A stretch of 16,493 bases of DNA, taken from positions 1 to 16,493 of the forward strand of contig NZ_QRWD01000027.1 in the NCBI RefSeq assembly GCF_003459505.1. Direction: 5' to 3'. Below are positions 1 through 7,216 of the stretch, one piece after another. Numbering within the stretch: position 1 is the first letter of the stretch; every line of letters begins with the position of its first letter. Both the position numbers and the translations under genes were made by a program. The notes beneath the pieces are model-generated. The model saw only the letters and a list, made by a program, of their open reading frames with translations, did no database searches and was not told the DNA's origin. This DNA comes from Collinsella sp. AF20-14LB. Its GTDB lineage: Bacteria; Actinomycetota; Coriobacteriia; Coriobacteriales; Coriobacteriaceae.

Positions 1-735
1 TCTTTCATGCAGCAGGGGCTCTCAATGTTTTATGTCCTGCTCATATCGTCTCTCATGTCCAAGAAATGGGAGGCAGTTCATGGCACCCGGGCCTTTTTCT
101 ATCCCTACTCGATGGCTTCGGTTCTGCCGTCCTGTCATTCCGGTTGCATCCAGTTTTCGGTGCCGTCTCGAATCGAGTGCCGCCAGGTGACACCCTGTCG
201 CGTTTCGTCGGCTTCGGGGACAAAAGTCGGGACAACTCCAAAAACTATTTTCGAACTCAGGGCTTTGAGTTTTTGTTTTTGTCCCAAAGGGCGCGGCGGG
301 ATGCCTTTGGAGGCTCGATAGCGCCGAAAACGCCCGTTTTGAAACTCAAATGCCTTTTCGCGTCCAAGTCGCCAGCTGCAATAGGAAGTGAATCAACGCA
401 GGTGGCTTTCAAGCAGTTTGCAAAACTGCAGGTCGCAGGTCTTCATTGCCAGTAGGAGAAATGAGTAGTCTCAGGTGGCTTGCCCATGAGTTGACGAACG
501 GGATTTGAGATTACGCTGACGTCCGGAAACGCTTCGAGCACGGCGTTACGTTTTTGGGGTTTGGGCGTAGCCCCTGCACCCGCGAGCGCGGGCCTTAAGC
601 CCGCCGAGAGGGTGACGCGTCGAAAACGAAAGGGAAAGAGAGAAGGGGCCGTCCCTATTATTCAGGTTGCGACCGAAGAAGACAAGGAGACCCCCTGAGC
701 CTGAATGATGCCCCACAGACCGCGTCCGACCGAGC
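1..735. other. Gene-free left flank, nothing convincing
   Basis: No reading frame here looks like a real protein: the open frames are short, overlap each other on both strands and carry no recognisable motif. I see only small dyads. One is GCAGTTT/AAACTGC at 413-429. Another is a pair of competing hairpins at about 578-604, where CGCGGG can pair with an upstream CCCGCG or GCGGGC with a downstream GCCCGC. The stretch adjoins the IS3 scar and is probably decayed mobile or intergenic DNA. Confidence 0.5.
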
Positions 736-1270
736 TCAAGCCGAGCTTTTCCTGACGTCCGCCTTCGCGGAGATGGTGGCTGGATTGGCTATGGATTGGC
801 AACACTTATTTGGACGATTCGGGGGGGGGGGGGACGGCCCCGCCTCCCTGAACTCGACCGGCGACATGTAGCCCAGCGTCGAGTGGATCCTGAAGTTGTT
901 GTACCAGTGCACGTAATCCAAGAGCTTGGCTCGGAGCTCGCGCGTCCCTCCTCAGTCCTTCGGAGTGGCCGACGATCTCCCCGTTGCAGAGGTCGACGAG
1001 CAGGCAGACGTAGTTCCATGACGCCCCGACACGCACGCAGGCCAAGTCGCTGCTTATATGGGTGCACGGTGCCCTGCCGCCGAAGCCGCGCGCGACGACG
1101 TTGGGCACGTCGGCCTCGTTGACCGTCCCGGGGTGCACCTTGAACCTCTTCCTGCCGTATGCGCCGGCCAGGCCGTTCTCCCTCATGATGCGGCAGACGC
1201 GGCGCCGGCTGACGGTAACGCCCGACCTCCCGGGCGACGCCTTGATCTTGCGCGATCCGTTCCGGCCCTT
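736..1270 (-). pseudogene. IS3-family transposase (OrfB) remnant with internal deletion
   Basis: Read on the minus strand, this begins with an HTH_21-like segment (SRKIKASPGRSGVTVSRRRV, then CRIMRENGLAGAYGRKRF). It continues into the start of the rve integrase core, with the first catalytic Asp in SSDLACVRV and then NYVCLLVDLCNGEIVGHS. The frame then breaks. About 80 codons are missing, including the second Asp (HTDRGS region) and the catalytic Glu. The sequence resumes in another frame with ELRAKLLDYVHWYNNFRIHS and TLGYMSPVEFREAG, the standard IS3 C-terminus. The junction lies near 939-945, where CGCGCGT could belong to either side, suggesting a microhomology deletion. A run of 13 G (821-833) sits at the C-terminal end. 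The 5' end of orfB and all of orfA are absent. The element cannot encode an active transposase. Confidence 0.85.
821..833. repeat. G13 homopolymer tract
   Basis: Thirteen consecutive G on the plus strand lie inside the C-terminal end of the IS3 remnant, where they encode a short proline run on the minus strand. Such tracts slip readily in replication and are also prone to sequencing error, so the exact length is uncertain. Confidence 0.8.
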
Positions 1271-1271
1271 A

Positions 1272-1586
1272 CTGGCGGCGTGCGCCGCCGCGGCCGCCGT
1301 CGCCCCCGACATTAAGGTCCTCAAGGGCCGTGTCGTCTCCGGCGACCAGTTCGTCTCGCCCGCGGGACAGAAGGAGCGCATCCTCGCGACCTTCGGCGAC
1401 CTGTGCTGCGAGATGGAGGGCCGCACCATCGCGCAGGCCGCCTATCTCAACGGCGTGCCCCTCGTCGTCGTGCGCGCTATCAGCGACAAGCCCAGCGCCG
1501 AGGGCCAGGTTGTCGACTACAACACCTTCGAGAAGAAGGCCGCCTGCGACTGCGCCCGCATCGCCGCGCGCATGGTTAAGCTTTAG
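1272..1586 (+). pseudogene. mtnN: MTA/SAH nucleosidase, 3' fragment
   Basis: About 104 codons match the C-terminal half of 5'-methylthioadenosine/S-adenosylhomocysteine nucleosidase, an enzyme of methionine salvage and quorum-sensing precursor metabolism that normally has about 230 residues. Visible family landmarks are VVSGDQFVS, the CEMEG substrate-binding segment, the AYLNGVPLVVVRAISDK block with the catalytic Asp in SDK, and the YNTFEKKAA C-terminal helix. The N-terminal half, including the catalytic Glu, is missing; the upstream DNA is the IS3 remnant, with the junction near 1270. The gene ends with TAG and a stem-loop just downstream. The upstream part of the open frame is read through transposase DNA and is not nucleosidase. 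Nothing in the window replaces the lost half, so this is a truncated gene. Confidence 0.85.
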
Positions 1587-1636
1587 GCCCTGCGCACCGG
1601 GGCCCTTCTTTATGTTGGGACCCCGGCGCGCAGGGC
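1587..1636 (+). terminator. Stem-loop after mtnN fragment
   Basis: A 16-bp stem (GCCCTGCGCACCGGGG at 1587-1602 with CCCCGGCGCGCAGGGC at 1621-1636, one G-U pair) encloses an 18-nt loop directly after the stop codon. The following tail is CCTTTCC, a poor U-tract, so termination may be weak. Confidence 0.55.
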
Positions 1637-1782
1637 CCTTTCCAAAGCGAAGTGTCGAGCCGAAGTGTTGAGCGTCGGCCCTGAATGTTCAATGGCCGTT
1701 GTTTTCTGCCCCTCAAGTGGTGAACTTCTCCTCGGGGCTGTTGATTCCCCCACGCGCCCCCTTCCGTTCTCTGTGTTCCCCT

Positions 1783-1803
1783 TATACTCCTTGTACAAGG
1801 AGG
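1783..1803 (+). promoter_or_regulatory. 16-bp palindrome overlapping the SD of the LevR-like gene
   Basis: CTCCTTGTACAAGGAG (1787-1802) is a perfect palindrome. Its right arm contains most of the AAGGAGG Shine-Dalgarno sequence (1797-1803), nine bases before the ATG at 1813. A TATACT box (1783-1788) overlaps the left end and could be a -10 element, but no good -35 is visible. The palindrome could be an autoregulatory operator, or in RNA a hairpin that hides the ribosome-binding site. The palindrome is read directly; its function is inferred. Confidence 0.5.
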
Positions 1804-1812
1804 TAAGAAGTC

Positions 1813-4554
1813 ATGGACAAGACCGCACAGGACAGCTTGGCAAAGAAACCCGTCGACATGAGGGACAGGATTCTCGAGCATCTCGAGGCCCTCACCTCTG
1901 CCGTCTCGCTCGACGACCTTGCCCGTCTGTCCACCTCCGACATCGCCGAGACGCTCATCATCTCCAGGAGCCTGGCGAGCCAGTACCTCAACGACCTTGT
2001 TCGCGCCGGCCTTGTGGTTAAGGTGGCGGGCAGGCCTGTCCGTTATTTTCATCGCCGCGCGTTCCAGAAGCGTTTTCAGGTAAAGCTCTCTGCAAGCGAG
2101 TACGCCTCGCTCGCCGACCTCATCCAGGCGACGGGAATCGCCGATCACCGCGACTTCGCGCGTGCCGTGGGCTTCGACCTGAGCCTCAGCTCCGTTGTCG
2201 AGCAGTGCAAGGCTGCGGTTCAGTACCCTCCGTTTGGCCTGCCCATCCTCTTGAGCGGCGGCGTGGGTGTCGGTAAGTCTTTCCTTTCTCGCCTTGTGTA
2301 CGAGTACGGCAAGAACCAAGGCTTGCTGTCCCGCGACTCCTCCTATGTGCGCATCGACTGTGCCGGGGTCCCGGACGCCGCCTCGTTCAACGGGCTTCTT
2401 GACGAGTCGATCGCGAAATCGCACGGGGGTGTGGTCTTTGTCAACGGCATCGAGACACTCTCTCCCTCTGCGATGGAGCGCTGCCTTGCGACGGCCCTCG
2501 GGCTCGATGCCTCCCAGGATGCGCCGCGCGCTCGCCTCGTTCTTTCGACGACGCTTTCCGCCGATGACCTGAAGGTTTCCTCGGCCTACAGCAAAATGCC
2601 CATCTGTGCCCGCGTCCCCTCACTCAAGGAGCGGACCCCCGAGGAGCGCGAGGATCTCATCTTGAGCTTCCTGCGCAGCGAGGGGTGCCGAATCGGTTCT
2701 GATGTGAAGATCAGCCGCGGCGCATACCGTTGCCTCGTGAACGCGGACTTTTCCGATAACATCGCCGGCTTGCGCGCCTGCGTGACGAACTGCTGCGCCA
2801 AAGCGTTCCTCAATCGCGAGGGCGACTACGTCGTCGTTCGCCCGTATCTTCTTCCCAGCGGGCTCCTCTCCTCCACGCAGATCGATCAACAGCCCGACGA
2901 TGGCGTTCTGATCGACGCGTCTCTGGATGCCGCCGAGAGCACAGGGCCGGTCGAGCAGGCGCTCGATGCCCTGTGCTCCCTCGATGAGCGATTCTGCGCC
3001 GGGGAGCTCTCTGTCTCCGAGCTTGTCTCGCAAGCTGTCTCCGCTGTGCGCGGCGTTGAGGATCACTTGATCTTCGACCACGGCGTCGCCTCCTCGAGGT
3101 CGCGCGCCTTCGAGCGCGTCGTGGGCGCGGTCCTTGCCGACGCAGGCTCTTCTTATGGCATCGAGCTTTCGAGGAAGGTCGCTTTTCTACTGGCCCAGGA
3201 GATTTGCCTGCAGTTGTGGCCGGGTATCGGCCTGGCTAAGCGAAAGTCTGCCTGTGCGGAGCAAATCTCCCATCTCCTCGGTGCCGTGACCTCCGAATTG
3301 CCGTTTGCCTCGAGTGTCTCCGATCAGGTCGCCGCAGACGTGGAAGGGGCGCTGGGAATCTCGCTCGATCACTTCACGAAGACGCTTCTGACGCTGTGCG
3401 TCGCATCGGAGTCTCGCGATGCGAAGGCCCTTCGGACGCTCTGCGTCATCTTGTCCCACGGCTACTCGACGGCGACGAGCATCGCCGACGCGGCGAACCG
3501 TATGCTCGGCATGCATGTGTACGAGGCTGTCGACATGCCCTACGACCAGCAGCTGAAGGACATCGTCGGTCCGCTCCAGCGCCTCGTCGACCGCCATTCC
3601 TACTGCACCGGGGTCGTGTTCCTCGTCGACATGGGCTCCTTGGAGGAGGCCTATAAGGCTCTCGAGAACGTTACCGACTCCACTATCGGCGTGGTGAACA
3701 ACGTCTCTACCGGTCTTGCGCTCGAGATCGGGGTCGGGCTGCTCGGCGGCAAGTCCATCGCCGAGGTTCTTGGCGATGCGACCGCCGCGTGCGTGACGCA
3801 CTGCAAGGTGATCGAGCGCGTCAACCGTGAGGACGCCATCGTCTTCTGCTCCGAGTCCGGGGTCGAAGCCGCGGAGAGGATACGCCAGCTCGTCTCGCAG
3901 AGCCTCCCGCGCACCATAGGCGCGCGCCTGCTCACGAGGCCCTTCAAGCAGCTCGTCGCGAACGGGTCGAACGACGCCGTTTTCTCCGAGCACCGCGTCT
4001 GCGCCGTCATCGGCACGGGAGACCCCGGGGTCGCCTCCGTCCCCTTCGTCGCCCTCGAGGACATCATGTCGACGGCGTCCGCCTCTAAGGTTGATGCCGT
4101 GTTCGGCAGGTGGCTTGACGCTTCCGAGCTCTCTTCTTTCCACGAGAAGCTGCTCTCGAACATGACGCTGCAGAACGTCATCCGCTCCATCACCATCCTC
4201 GACCCGGAGCGGCTATTCCATGAGATCGAGAGCGCCGTGCACGAGCTTCAGCGCAGGACAGGCGAGAAGATCGGCAGCAACGCCATCATTGGGCTCTACG
4301 TTCACCTCTGCTGTCTCGTCGAGCGCCTTGTTACCAGAAACCCCATTGAGACCTACGTTGGCCAGGACCGCTTCGAGGAGGAACGCGCCGATTTCATCGA
4401 GTCCTTCAGGCAGAGCTTCTCGAGCATCTCGACGCGCTATCGCGTAGAGGTTCCCGTAAGCGAGATCGCATATGTCTTCGACTACATAAGCGTGAGCGCC
4501 GCCCCGGCGCGAGAAGAGCGCCTCGGCTCCTCGGACCTCCTGCTCGACGAGTGA
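1813..4554 (+). CDS. LevR-like PTS-responsive transcriptional activator, lacking GAFTGA
   Basis: A 913-aa regulator with the domain order of Bacillus LevR. It has an N-terminal winged helix (about 15-80), an AAA+ domain (about 120-345; Walker A GGVGVGKS at 149-156, arginine-finger region RVPSLKER at 267-274) and a first PRD-like region (about 380-530). An EIIA-Man-like domain follows (about 535-670; likely phospho-His549 in SHGYSTATSIA, and VVFLVDMGSL), then an EIIB-Gat-like domain (about 674-755; likely phospho-Cys679) and a second PRD (about 780-895; His831 in GLYVHLCCLVERL). By family knowledge, PTS phosphorylation of these sites tunes activity. Two oddities stand out. The GAFTGA sigma-54 contact loop is absent, with Walker A and B only about 52 residues apart. 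The Walker B Asp-Glu is replaced by Asn211-Gly212 (VVFVNGIE). The gene lies just upstream of, and in the same direction as, the PTS genes it presumably controls. The start is set by AAGGAGG at 1797-1803. Confidence 0.88.
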   Translation: MDKTAQDSLAKKPVDMRDRILEHLEALTSAVSLDDLARLSTSDIAETLIISRSLASQYLNDLVRAGLVVKVAGRPVRYFHRRAFQKRFQVKLSASEYASLADLIQATGIADHRDFARAVGFDLSLSSVVEQCKAAVQYPPFGLPILLSGGVGVGKSFLSRLVYEYGKNQGLLSRDSSYVRIDCAGVPDAASFNGLLDESIAKSHGGVVFVNGIETLSPSAMERCLATALGLDASQDAPRARLVLSTTLSADDLKVSSAYSKMPICARVPSLKERTPEEREDLILSFLRSEGCRIGSDVKISRGAYRCLVNADFSDNIAGLRACVTNCCAKAFLNREGDYVVVRPYLLPSGLLSSTQIDQQPDDGVLIDASLDAAESTGPVEQALDALCSLDERFCAGELSVSELVSQAVSAVRGVEDHLIFDHGVASSRSRAFERVVGAVLADAGSSYGIELSRKVAFLLAQEICLQLWPGIGLAKRKSACAEQISHLLGAVTSELPFASSVSDQVAADVEGALGISLDHFTKTLLTLCVASESRDAKALRTLCVILSHGYSTATSIADAANRMLGMHVYEAVDMPYDQQLKDIVGPLQRLVDRHSYCTGVVFLVDMGSLEEAYKALENVTDSTIGVVNNVSTGLALEIGVGLLGGKSIAEVLGDATAACVTHCKVIERVNREDAIVFCSESGVEAAERIRQLVSQSLPRTIGARLLTRPFKQLVANGSNDAVFSEHRVCAVIGTGDPGVASVPFVALEDIMSTASASKVDAVFGRWLDASELSSFHEKLLSNMTLQNVIRSITILDPERLFHEIESAVHELQRRTGEKIGSNAIIGLYVHLCCLVERLVTRNPIETYVGQDRFEEERADFIESFRQSFSSISTRYRVEVPVSEIAYVFDYISVSAAPAREERLGSSDLLLDE

Positions 4555-4677
4555 CCTTCCCCGCGCCGCCGCAAGCTGACCGCGCGTCCTCAATAATTCG
4601 ATAACCCCTTGCCCGGCGCGAATCCGGATAGTGCCGAGGCAGTACCGAACGCAAAACTTCATTTGATAGGAGCAAAC

Positions 4678-5151
4678 ATGAGTGTTGTTATGGCACGAAT
4701 CGACAATCGCCTGCTTCACGGCATCATCGTGACGCAGTGGGCCCCGGTGTCGGGCGCGACCCGAGTCATGGTCATCGACGACAAGGTCGCCGGCGACGAG
4801 GTCCTGAAGTCCACCATGAGGATGGCGCGCCCCGCGGGCATGGCCGTCTCGATCATCTCCGAGCAGACCGCGCTCAAGAACTTCGCGGCGGGCAAGTACG
4901 ACCGCGAGAAGGTCTTTGTCATCGCCAAGGAGCCCGAGACGATCCTTCACCTGGTCGAGTCGGGCATCGAGCTCCCGTCGCTGATCGTCGGCGGCTCTCT
5001 TGTCAAGGAGGGCGGCGTCCAGCTCACCCAGCGCGCCTATGCCTCCGCCGAGAACGTCCAGAGCTACAAGGCGCTCATCGCCCGCGGCGTCAAGGTGACG
5101 GCACAGTTCGTGCCCGCCGACAAGCCCGTCTCCGTCGCCGACCTCATCTAA
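4678..5151 (+). CDS. PTS mannose/fructose/sorbose family IIB component
   Basis: A 157-aa cytoplasmic phosphotransfer protein. The N-terminus carries the family signature RIDNRLLHGIIVTQW, in which His14 is the expected phosphorylated residue receiving phosphate from IIA and passing it to the sugar. The rest (VMVIDDKVAGDEVLK, IVGGSLVKEGG) follows the usual IIB-Man fold, and the length is typical. I chose the ATG at 4678 because AGGAG (4668-4672) sits five bases upstream; an in-frame start at 4609 would add residues unlike the family. It is the first gene of the IIB-IIC-IID-IIA operon. The 123-bp gap after the regulator gene should hold the promoter, though no clear -10/-35 pair or -12/-24 sigma-54 site is visible. 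The sugar cannot be read from sequence. Confidence 0.92.
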   Translation: MSVVMARIDNRLLHGIIVTQWAPVSGATRVMVIDDKVAGDEVLKSTMRMARPAGMAVSIISEQTALKNFAAGKYDREKVFVIAKEPETILHLVESGIELPSLIVGGSLVKEGGVQLTQRAYASAENVQSYKALIARGVKVTAQFVPADKPVSVADLI

Positions 5152-5160
5152 GGAGGGATC

Positions 5161-5946
5161 ATGGTCAACTTCACTATCCTGCAGGTCGTCCTTTTGACCC
5201 TGCTGGCCTTCATCAAGCACGTGGACTACTACGGCATCCCGATGATCTTCGTCAATTACGCCGTTTTCTGGGGCCTCATCACCGGAGTCGTCATGGGCGA
5301 CTGGAAGACCGGCCTTGTCATCGGCGGCACCATTCAGCTCATGCAGCTCGGCGTCGCGGGCTTCGGCGGCTCCTCCATTCCCGACTACGGCACGATGGCC
5401 ATCATCGCCACCGCCTACGGCGTGACCCTGGGCTCCGACACGGGCCTCGCCATCGGCCTGCCGGTCGGCATGCTCGGCATCCAGCTCGACGTCGTCGCCA
5501 AGATCCTCAACGGCTTTGTCGTCGAGAAGTCCCAGAAGTTCTGCAACGAGGGTAAGTTCAATCAGATGAACGCCATCCTGTGGGTCTGCCCCGCGCTCTT
5601 CGGCCTGTGCGCCGCCCTGCCCGTCTTTGTCTCCGTGACCCTCGGCCAGCCCGCCGTCAACTGGCTCCTCGAGGTTATGCCCCAGTGGTTCCTCTCCGGC
5701 CTCACCCTCGCCGGCAAGATGCTCCCGGCCATCGGTATCGCCATGCTGCTCCGCTACATGCCCACCGGCAAGTACTTCCAGTACCTGCTCGCCGGCTTCT
5801 TCCTCTCGGCCTTCCTGAACGTGCCCATCATCGGCGCCGCCATCGTCGGCGTTGCCCTCGCGATCGCGTTCTACCGGCGTGCCGAGAGGGACACCGAGCT
5901 CGCCGCCCACGCTTCCGCAGACGCCTTCATCGGAGAGGATGAGTAA
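5161..5946 (+). CDS. PTS mannose family IIC component (membrane channel)
   Basis: A 261-aa polytopic membrane protein of the ManY/AgaC/SorA type, one of the two subunits forming the sugar-translocating channel. Hydrophobic segments are evident at roughly 5-20, 25-45, 78-105, 137-160, 175-197 and 207-237. Family motifs include the N-terminal FIKHVDYYGIP segment and the Gly-rich GGTIQLMQLGVAGFGG stretch (55-70). It ends in a short charged cytoplasmic tail. The AAGGAGG ribosome-binding site (5151-5157) overlaps the stop codon of the IIB gene, indicating translational coupling. The length is normal and no defects are seen. Confidence 0.92.
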   Translation: MVNFTILQVVLLTLLAFIKHVDYYGIPMIFVNYAVFWGLITGVVMGDWKTGLVIGGTIQLMQLGVAGFGGSSIPDYGTMAIIATAYGVTLGSDTGLAIGLPVGMLGIQLDVVAKILNGFVVEKSQKFCNEGKFNQMNAILWVCPALFGLCAALPVFVSVTLGQPAVNWLLEVMPQWFLSGLTLAGKMLPAIGIAMLLRYMPTGKYFQYLLAGFFLSAFLNVPIIGAAIVGVALAIAFYRRAERDTELAAHASADAFIGEDE

Positions 5947-5948
5947 CC

Positions 5949-6779
5949 ATGGAAAACGAGAACATCACCGCCGTCGAGGGCAAGCCCTCCGGCTATAAGG
6001 TCACCAAGAAGGACCTGCGCAACGCGAACTGGCGCTGGCTCATGAGCGTGTGCACCTTCAACTACCAGACCCAGCAGGGCGCCTCGGTCGCCTACGCCCT
6101 CTCGCCGATCCTGAGGAAGATCTACACGAACGACGAGGACTATAAGCAAGCGCTCAACAACCACTTCCGCTACTACAACACCCAGCCTTGGCTCGCCGCC
6201 ATCATCCTCGGCGCCTGCGTGGCCATGGAGGAGCGTGACGGCCTCGCGGCGGCGGACGCCGTCCAAGACCTGAAGATCGGCACCATGGGACCGCTCGCCG
6301 GCGTCGGCGACTCCCTGCTCATGACCATGATCCCGACCATCATGGGCTCCATCGCCGCCTATATGGCCATCGAGGGCAACCCCGTGGGAGCCGGCATCTG
6401 GTTCGCGCTCATCCTGGCCATCTTCTGGGTCCGCATGCACGCCCTCGAGTTCGGCTACAAGCAGGGTGTGAAGCTCGTCACCGACTTCAGCGAGAAGCTT
6501 CCCAACCTCACTGCCGCCGCCTCCGTGCTCGGCCTCACCGTGGTCGGCTGCCTCATCGCCTCGGTCATCGGCGTCACCTGCCCGATTAGCTTCAGCTTCG
6601 GCGACGTCTCGATGGAGATTCAGCCGCTGCTCGACAAGATCCTGCCTGCCATGATCCCCGCCGCCATCACGGGAAGCGCGTATTACCTTCTTACCAAGAA
6701 GAACGCGAGCATGACGGCCCTCATCCTCGTGGTGATCGTCCTCGCGATGGTCGCCTCCGCCGCCGGCATCCTCGCCTAG
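5949..6779 (+). CDS. PTS mannose family IID component (membrane)
   Basis: A 276-aa partner of IIC. The N-terminal half is the conserved cytosolic IID region, with the segment from NANWRWLMSVCTFNYQTQQG (25-44) through FRYYNTQPWLAAIILG (73-88) and the AMEE motif (92-95). It is followed by the signature GPLAGVGDSLL (114-124). Hydrophobic stretches lie at about 125-160, 188-210, 230-247 and 255-275. The start is two bases after the IIC stop, with a GGAGAGG sequence just upstream inside the IIC gene, so the genes are tightly coupled. Length and motifs are typical of the family. Confidence 0.92.
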   Translation: MENENITAVEGKPSGYKVTKKDLRNANWRWLMSVCTFNYQTQQGASVAYALSPILRKIYTNDEDYKQALNNHFRYYNTQPWLAAIILGACVAMEERDGLAAADAVQDLKIGTMGPLAGVGDSLLMTMIPTIMGSIAAYMAIEGNPVGAGIWFALILAIFWVRMHALEFGYKQGVKLVTDFSEKLPNLTAAASVLGLTVVGCLIASVIGVTCPISFSFGDVSMEIQPLLDKILPAMIPAAITGSAYYLLTKKNASMTALILVVIVLAMVASAAGILA

Positions 6780-6805
6780 CTTCGACCCAAGAGATTGGTG
6801 AATCA

Positions 6806-7204
6806 ATGAGAAAGATAGTTGTGGCGAGCCATTCCCTTCTCGCCCAGGGCTTCAAGGACACCCTCGAGTTCCTTACGGGTAAGAGCGACGCCGTCAACGC
6901 CGTGTGCGCCTACGTGAACGACAACGGCGAGGGGCTCGACGCGGCGGTCGAGGCGGCGCTTTCGGGCACTGACGAGGTCGTCGTCCTTACCGACGCGCTC
7001 GGCGGCAGCGTGAACCAGCGCTTCTCCCGCTTCGCCTCCGACCGGATCCACGTGATCGCGGGTGTCAACCTCCCGCTCGCCATGACGGTCGCGCTCGCGC
7101 GCCCCGACGAGAAACTCGACTTCGACGCCCTCGTCGACGAGGCGCGCCAGCAGATCGTCTACGTGAACGGTGCCAGTTCCGCCGAGTGCGAAGACGACGA
7201 ATAG
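6806..7204 (+). CDS. PTS mannose family IIA component
   Basis: A 132-aa cytoplasmic EIIA-Man protein that accepts phosphate from HPr and passes it to IIB. The N-terminal VVASHSLLAQG places the expected phospho-His at residue 9; most homologues have His-Gly here, whereas this one has His-Ser. The second signature, LTDALGGSVNQ (61-71), matches the usual tDllGGSP.N with Val in place of Pro. A short acidic C-terminal tail follows. The ribosome-binding site is weak (AGAGATTGGTGA, no AGGAGG), unlike its neighbours, so it may be made at a different level. As a stand-alone IIA at the end of the PTS block it completes a four-subunit system. Confidence 0.9.
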   Translation: MRKIVVASHSLLAQGFKDTLEFLTGKSDAVNAVCAYVNDNGEGLDAAVEAALSGTDEVVVLTDALGGSVNQRFSRFASDRIHVIAGVNLPLAMTVALARPDEKLDFDALVDEARQQIVYVNGASSAECEDDE

Positions 7205-7216
7205 AGGAGGTCGACG

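Noticed and set aside
284..310. CCAAAGG/CCTTTGG stem as a terminator
   Set aside because: The T-rich run lies before the stem on the plus strand, so neither strand has a T-tract after it.
806..1429. Minus-strand 207-aa frame as one intact protein
   Set aside because: Only its middle is transposase. Its first 50 or so residues are antisense to the mtnN fragment and its end is frame-shifted transposase sequence.
4691..4706. TGGCACG resembling a sigma-54 -24 element near the PTS operon start
   Set aside because: It lies inside the IIB coding region encoding MARID, and the -12 position reads GACA rather than TTGC. The regulator also lacks GAFTGA.
4213..5910. Long minus-strand open frame (565 aa) opposite the PTS genes
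   Set aside because: It is rich in Asp, Glu, Gly, Val and His in the manner of an antisense shadow of high-GC genes, has no family motif, and lies across well-identified IIB and IIC genes.
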